Assembly (NCBI GenBank): GCA_023105745.1
Contig: JALGQZ010000013.1
Location: forward strand, 22,754,105-22,818,104
Length of the DNA stretch: 64,000 bases
Origin: Austropuccinia psidii
Taxonomy: Eukaryota; Basidiomycota; Pucciniomycetes; Pucciniales; Sphaerophragmiaceae
Direction: 5' to 3'
Of this stretch, positions 57,285-64,000 are shown in pieces. Every line of letters begins with the position of its first letter. Positions within the stretch are counted from its first letter, which is position 1. The notes under the pieces were generated by a model. It saw only the letters and a list, made by a program, of their open reading frames with translations, was not told where the DNA came from and searched no databases. A program made the position numbers and the translations under genes.

Positions 57285-59190
57285 TGTGAGCCTTGAGGTA
57301 TATTTTACATACCCAAATAGGCCACAATTATCTTTAAAATAAATTCTGAACTATGCATAACCCATATGTCATGCAAATATTCAAAATTCATCATTTTTGA
57401 TTTCAGAAAAGATGGATAGATTCTTATTGAGTAAATAAATCCATGAATTTAAGGCCAGATTTGGATTCTAAACAAAATTTAACCTTGGGAAGCTCCATAG
57501 AGTGAATAAGCTTAAATAAACTCTTTGAGGTGGTAATATGGAAAATACTTCAATACCACATAAAAGAATTGTGAAAATTTTTGTTTTTCTCAATTTCATG
57601 CCAAAATAATCAGAATGTGAGAAATACCATGTTACATATACTCTAAGAATAGTGTTATGCATGTTTGTGGCACTTAATATTATGGTATTCTTACATACAC
57701 TTTTGGTACACCCATAGTGGATATCTCTCTTGAATTCTGAATTTCTATTTTGATGTGAAAAATAGTCAAGGGGGACAAAAGACATCAAAGAGAGCCAGGG
57801 TACCCAACTTCTGAGGCCTCTGAAGCGCAGACAGCTCTAAATCTTGGATCCATGGCTGATCTTGTCCCAATTAGTATACCAAAACCTTTTTGGGAACTTG
57901 ATTACCAAGTTAAAATCTTGTTAAATCATAAGAAAATAGCAAATAAGCTGCTATTTTGATGTACCAAGGAGGTAAAGAGAAGCTTAGACTCCTTTAACTA
58001 TGTCAACTATTAATGATTTTCCATTGATAAACCTTAAAAGAGTAATGAAAACCCTTTTTGGACTAGTATTCATTGATTTACCTCATAGCAACCAGCAATA
58101 TAGTATTATTTACAATTCTATGTAGAAATGAGGTAAACACTTCAACAATTCATTAAAAATACAATTCTTAATTAATCTTTCTGAAACTTTCAGGAAAAAT
58201 TAAGAACTGTATAGTTCATATAAGAGCCAAAAAGAATTATAATTTTATAAACAAAATTAAAAGATTTACTTATAGTCCATTTTGGATGATTCCACGTGAA
58301 ACACTGAATCTTCAAAAATTAACAGAAAATACACTCTGTGATGAAATTTCCAATAAAATTTGTAACTTTTAGAAATCAATAATCATTCTGAAATAAAAGA
58401 ACATTTAAACTTGTTAATCCTTATATTCTTAACCATATTTGGGTTGGTAGTCATGTAAAAGCATCAATTAAGTAATTATGGTAATCTTACATGACAACAC
58501 AAGATGCAATCATTAATCCAAAAAGGATTACTGTTTTCTAACTCCATTTTTTTCTGGTTTCTCCATGGCATGCCTCTATGAGCTTTCTTAGACTTAAAAG
58601 AGGCCTACTCTTGCTGTTTTTTCCAATCATCACATTATTCAATTATACCTTTATTACCAACAAGTAAGTATGAGTTAAATCTTTTCTTAAATGTTTTAAT
58701 CTTTCAGAATCAATAAGAAAGATTTTAAATCATGGAAATCAACTATATATTGTTGTAATATTGTTATAAATCAATTTTTATCCTTTAAATCCACAATTAT
58801 CCATCAAATTTCTCTAATATTATCTTTAATAAGTTCTTTGGAGTATTAGTTAGTGTTTTTGATTTGATTATTAAACTTTTTCTCTAGTAATTGTTTTCTT
58901 CAAGAATTATATTTATAATTATCCTTTCAAAAGACAACTATATATTAAAATAATTTTAATATTTTAATACAGAGGTTTTTATTATGAAATTCTTCTTGTA
59001 ATTGAGTCTTGTAGACAATTACCGCTTACTGCTATAATAACTAGTAGTGTATAACAAGTAAAAGAAATAATTAAGTAATTAATTATTTAATTGTGGTTAT
59101 AATAAATTTTATTATTATATTTCATAAGAACAGTCATAGTATTGTTGATTATTAGTAACAATATCAACAGTTTAATAGACACATCTTAGA
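57285..59190 (+). repeat. Solo Gypsy-type LTR (1906 bp) with perfect CTTTA duplication
   Basis: Starts TGTGAGCCTTGAGGTATA and ends AATAGACACATCTTAGA. CTTTA occurs at 57280-57284 and 59191-59195. Reverse complement of 34052-35953 along its length. It inserted just beyond the tandem array. The minus-strand frame at 57468-57788 recurs at 11748-12101. Confidence 0.92.
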
Positions 59191-59278
59191 CTTTAAATAT
59201 AGCTTTATAGCTAATTTGCTTCAGTTTATTTTTAATTTTTTTTCATTTTTTGTCATTTAGAAAAATATCTATTTTGAA

Positions 59279-60520
59279 AATGGTTTATCCAAATAAGAAA
59301 AACAAAAAACAATTTTCTGAGGCTATTGGAGGAAAAGTAAAAACTCAAGGAAAGTAAAGCCATTATTAAATTAATATATAATAAGATTAGAATTAAATAT
59401 CAGGAATATCATATACCTATTAGTGGCCTTTGAAGATCTGTGATCATATCATCTAGTAAATTGGTGTAGCTTATAGATGTTTCCAACCATAGAATAAAAT
59501 ATTTCCAACATTCAATTCTGATTTTATTTACTTATAAGAAGATGATTTCCTTTATTGAATACCTTTATTAGATAATAATAAGAAACTAATATAATCCACC
59601 TTGAAACCCCCCATAATTCAGATGAAAATTCTGAAAATTCTTCTGCATTATCTGATGCTCCTTTACAGAAGTTTCAAGAAGAAATTTTTAAAACAGAGGT
59701 TTATTAATACAAAACTTAATCCTGGAATTCCAAGGGAATTTTCATTTTTAAAGAATTATGATCATTTTCACACTATTTATTCTAAGTCCACCCTTGTATT
59801 TTCCAAAAATAGAACTTTAATTTTCATAACAAATTTCTTAAAATTCTTTCAAATTACTCCAGAAGATAAAATTGAATGGAATCACCTTTCACAGACCTTA
59901 TTTGAAGTAAAAAAGTACTTAAAGCCAGTGAAAATTAATAAGGAAATACTCTGATGTGAAATTTGGCCTCCTAGATGGCAGAAATAAATGACAAAGAACA
60001 AAAGAATTACATTTTATGAATTAAAAAGAAATATTAGAATTATTGGGCAGTAATGCTAGCTAGGCTAGGAATTCACCTTTCCAAACCCTTTCAACATCAA
60101 GCCTCTGGAATCTTTAATGAAGCACAAAAAATATATTCAAAACAATGGACTTCCATATTTTTCCAATATTTTTCATGATGATTCAACTTCTCAAGACATG
60201 AATCAGTTTTAACATTTACCAAAAATAAATTTTTCAATAAACAACATAAAGAGCTGGATTCTTTAAATGTGGAAGTTGGATTGTGGATACAAGCTAATAA
60301 AACAAATGGAGGCCTCAATGCAAATTCAACCAAGAAAGTATAAAATTGACAGTTTATATTTCCTGAAAATTACTTTGGGGTTGATTTTTCTCAAACTAAC
60401 AGAATATTTCAAATAATTTTGAGGGCCAAAGATCTTATTAATTAAACTGAAAGCTCTATTGATACTAGTACTGAAAAATATTGGGAATTTCTGTGAAAGT
60501 TTCCAAAAAATTGAAAAGTT
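59279..60520 (+). pseudogene. Unidentified multi-frame coding remnant, probably transposon-derived
   Basis: An ATG at 59279 opens MVYPNKKNKKQFSEAIGGKV and is followed by a donor-like GTAAAG. After an acceptor-like AATTCAG near 59620, the sequence reads DENSENSSALSDAPLQKFQE. Further blocks appear in changing frames: NYWAVMLARLGIHLSKPFQH, ASGIFNEAQKIYSKQWTSIF, FTKNKFFNKQHKELDSLNVE, TNGGLNANSTKKV and DFSQTNRIFQIILRAKDLIN. The texture is that of a decayed protein gene with at least one intron. I do not recognise the family. The frames at 59601-59954 and 60097-60333 (minus) are partial or shadow readings. Confidence 0.4.
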
Positions 60521-62371
60521 TTTGTACTTCCCATGATATTAAACTTGAGACTTTTTTGTCAGATTAACTAATGTTTTTATTGTAGTAGTTTAAATATTAA
60601 TAAGCATTAATAACTATTAAATACTTTATATAATATATAAATAACCACTCATGACCATTGAAATTTCCATAAAATATGAAATTAAAAAACCAATAGATTC
60701 CCCAAATCATTCTAGGCTTTTGATTTGCATTGAATCTTGGAACACCAAATAAGGACCTTTCATATATTTCTTTGAGCAGCTATTAAGGTTAAAAATATGT
60801 TTCACTATTTTATTAATAAAATAAATTCTTGTTTATTAAATTCATAATGAACGGCAGTTCTATTTCTGACCAATTTGATTGTAATATGGCAATGATAAGC
60901 TCATGTTTTTTTGATCATGTTGAGAATTGAATTTAAGATTCAGCTTGAACTATAAAAACTCACTACAAATTTTAAATTTATTTTCCTCAAAATTAACTTA
61001 ATTCTCCTCTTTTACCTTTAAAATAATATTTATATTTGTTTTTTGATTTCAGTATTCTCAAACCACTCAATTTAAACCTCCCCCTCTTATTTTCATTTTG
61101 TATTCTCCCAATCCAATCTTGAAATATCACTTGTATTCCGTGCTATTTAAAATAATAATCACATATAAGCTCTATTTTAAGATTTGGAAAGTATTTCTAC
61201 TTATGCTCAAGACATTAATTTAATACAGATGCATGTAATGGAATGGAATTATTTTAATTATTTTTTGATGAACCACTCTGGGGATTTGAATTATTTAATG
61301 ATTAATGCTTGATAGTACTTGAAGAGGGAGTTGAAGAGAAAAGCTTAAAAGATGATGAAACTTTTGCTTACCCATTCAAACGATCATCAGTAATTTGTGT
61401 AATGAAACTTGGATGAATCTGTGAAGTTAATGAATGGATACACTTCTTTCCTCTAGTTGTCTGAATTTCAAAAAGCTTAGAACAATGTGAAAAATAATAA
61501 AAAAGAGGAATCAAATACAGAATTTCCTTTTTCTTTATCCTTTTCTACTTACCCATAAGCAACTATTTAATTTTTTTCATTATCATTTGGGTTTGATTGA
61601 GAGATTTGTGCATCTTGAAGCTAATGATATACCAATTAACTCAAGTATTTTCTGAAAATATAAAAGAGATATCACATACTTCATCACTCTCCAAAGATTT
61701 ACCAATCTAAATTGAATAATCAAAAATGATAAAATTTGGAAATGATTTAGTACTTTCTGCTTTTCATCCTAATATGTTTTAAGTAATATTAGTATAGTTA
61801 AGATTTATAATTCTATATATTAAATCTCTCTTAATTTCTTTTTTTGTTTTCATTAGGATTAAATTTAAAAATAAATTATATTTATCATTTAATTCAATAT
61901 TAATCTTCAAGCTAATAAATATTATTGATTATTTTATTTAGAACCTCATCTTTTCAAAAAACTTCAATAATAATTCAAAATATATCACTTCAATAATTTC
62001 AAATTATTAATCATGAAATAATACATTTGATTTACATATAATCAAATTACTTGAATTGATATATAATAAAAAAAATAAACAAAATACCAAATATTTTTAA
62101 GATTGTTTTAAAAAATAATTCAAGAGAGAGAATGATAAGAAAAAGTTATTCTTTTAATTATAGTAATTATGTTTTTTTTTCTTAAATTTATTTTTTGGTG
62201 TAAGCTAAAATAATTAATATTATATAATAACTTTTATTTGTAAAATTTTTTTATTTTAATTCATAATTATATAATTAAGATGAAAAAGTTAGACTTATTA
62301 ACTCAAATATAATAAAATTAAAAAACTGATTTCAAAATAAAAAAACCAAAAAATTAAAAATAAATTCAGTA

Positions 62372-62402
<31 letters not shown>

Positions 62403-62929
62403 ATTATTATTATTATTATTATTATCATCATAATCATTGTTATTATCTTCCATTCTAAAAATGAAAAAAATATCAAGGAAATTAATGTGATTGTTTTAAT
62501 GAATTTTCTTAAGAAGAAAATTATTAAATTTGATTCAAATTCAAAAAAATAGATTGGAAATTTACTATAAGCTTAAGGCTTTGATTTAAAATAATCAAAT
62601 TATTTTTAAGAAAAATTTAGATTTTATTAAATCCAAAAAGAGAAAAACTAAAGTGTCAATAAGAAACCTTATTCATTTGATTTCAAAGATTAAGATGATA
62701 AAATTTTATTAACATTTTTTTTTTAAATTTTTTGAAGTTTTTTTTCTGTTAATTGAAATTTGACATGTGGTTAAGTTCAATTTCATTACTTGTTGAAAAA
62801 CTAAATTATCAATTTTCAAAAAATGTTGGATTTTTTTATAAGAATAACATGAGAACTCAATTAAAATTTAATGGGATTTGAAATAAAAAATTTTTCATTC
62901 AAGAAGTTCAATATCTGGAGAAAGAAACT
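60521..62929. other. AT-rich stretch without recognisable genes
   Basis: No supported coding sequence. 60660-61650 is of more mixed composition and may be old repeat; 61780-62900 is simple A/T sequence with an (ATT)n microsatellite at about 62374-62425. Confidence 0.45.
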
Positions 62930-63998
62930 TGAGAATAAAGAATCAAAAAGGAGAAGTAAAATGGATTATATAATTGAAACCTTAAATTAAGAAAAATGCA
63001 TGTCTTTCAATAAAAGGAACTCAAATGGTCATATTAAATGCTCATTTTGCTAATAATATAATGAATTTAACACTGATTCAAGGCTTAAAATATTTGATCC
63101 TCATGGATTATACTTACGGAAAACTAAGTCTAGAATGAGCTTATTATATATTTATTTTGAAATCACAAAAGTATTCTATGGAGAATTTTGTTTTCTTGGG
63201 AAGGAGAAGAAGGAAGCTTAACATTTTAATTTGAAAAATGAAGTTCTCTTAAAACATGAAAAAAATAAAGCCTCAACCAGTAATTATGCTTGATAGATAT
63301 TAAATATTAATTTATAGTATTAGAAAGATTTTAACAAATACCCAGATCATGTTATGAATTTGGAAAATTAGAAAGTATCTCAAAAAATGTATAAAAAGGT
63401 TTGTAAATTCGAATTATTGGGAAAATCTCATTGCATTTTTTAATTAATTTAATACTTACATTTCATAATTTTATATTAAATGAAAATAATCCATAACTCA
63501 ATATTTTGTTCATTAGGTCTTATATTATTTATTATAAAAAGTTATTTTCTGAAATTTTTTAGAAAATGATAGAATTAATTAATAATAAAAAACTATAATA
63601 TTATATTATTAAAGAAACATGTTTCTTCCAAAAGTGAATTTTATCCCTTCTTAGACTGATCAATACCCACATTTTGGGGTTTCCACAGCTTCAAGAGTGG
63701 AAGCCACCCACTCGATTATCAAGAAACACCTTCAAAAAACACTAGAGCCCTTCTTAAGTTAAGCAAATATCTCACAATAAGCTTTGAGAAAACACTTTTT
63801 GAAACAATTAAAAGAATATCCAATAAAGTGACTATTCAGATCAAAATAATTTCCCATAATATCTCTTCTCTTAAATGAAAAATCCCACATTATTCCATTT
63901 AAATGGAGATTTAGAATAAAACAATTATTTTCTCCTAAAATCAAACATTTTACCAGAATATAAATAAAATAGAAAGGTATTATGTCTAAAAATATCAA
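62930..63998 (+). pseudogene. Remnant of a second MULE-type transposase
   Basis: After a decayed N-terminal part, the frame reads LKYLILMDYTYGKLS (first catalytic aspartate region), SLLYIYFEITKVFYGEFCFLG and, from 63655, QYPHFGVSTASRVEATHSIIKKHLQ, where RVEATHS matches the RVEGAHA glutamate box of the MULE at 47 kb. Nucleotide similarity to the 47 kb copy is low, so this is a different family. It is shattered by stops and runs off the right edge. The minus-strand frame at 63759-63998 is a shadow. Confidence 0.65.
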
Positions 63999-64000
63999 AA

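Overview
This is a eukaryotic, very AT-rich, transposon-dominated window. I read it as a rust fungus (Pucciniales), most probably Austropuccinia psidii (myrtle rust) or a close relative. The basis is the wording of the Ty3/Gypsy gag-pol proteins, the Mutator-like transposase fused to an OTU protease, and a basidiomycete-style gamma-tubulin gene with ~80-110 bp introns. The species name is an inference from remembered protein resemblance, not from a search. Only two host genes are convincing: gamma-tubulin (24081-25725, three exons) and a two-exon membrane/coiled-coil protein of about 533 aa (44485-46173).

Layout. 1-22775 is one nested pile. A decayed Gypsy element (gag remnant at 1-1040; leader and 5' LTR at 20387-22775, all minus strand) was split by a Mutator-like element (MULE, plus strand, about 1041-20386). 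The MULE was then split by a complete 8.6 kb Gypsy element (2251-10879, target duplication ATTTC), by two copies of a TGTCAG-ended repeat (11019-14455 and 18139-19556), and by a 1.7 kb element with TTTTGGTAT ends (14960-16696). The first TGTCAG copy was itself split by a solo LTR (11582-13464). Read in order, the five MULE pieces align with the nearly intact MULE at 47038-51418. 24-26 kb holds gamma-tubulin. 27.4-36 kb holds fragments of an unidentified gene broken by three solo LTRs, one of which carries a third TGTCAG copy. 36264-44091 is a decayed Ty1/Copia element whose 5' internal part is swollen with long poly-A and poly-T tracts. 44.5-46.2 kb is the second host gene.

47038-51418 is the MULE, with a four-exon gene encoding a FAR1-like zinc-binding region, a DDE transposase, AT-hooks and an OTU cysteine protease. 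It has one in-frame stop near its start. 52.99-53.24 kb is a PIF/Harbinger scrap. 53566-55214 is a non-autonomous relative of the MULE, with the same termini and the same 3' end but its centre replaced by a palindromic ATGGCATTAA minisatellite. 56.1-57.2 kb is a degenerate ~110 bp tandem array whose units each carry a small hairpin. 57285-59190 is a solo LTR with a perfect target duplication. 59.3-60.5 kb is an unidentified coding remnant, and 62.9-64.0 kb is a remnant of a second MULE family that runs off the window.

How it fits together. The transposon proteins are nearly all dead, with nonsense codons, a lost YVDD box or internal deletions. The MULE at 47 kb is closest to function and could have mobilised the derivative at 53.6 kb. 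Long A/T homopolymer fields lie between elements at 37.3-40.6, 51.4-52.7 and 55.2-56.3 kb. Boundaries marked by perfect 5-bp duplications are solid to the base; other relic edges are approximate.
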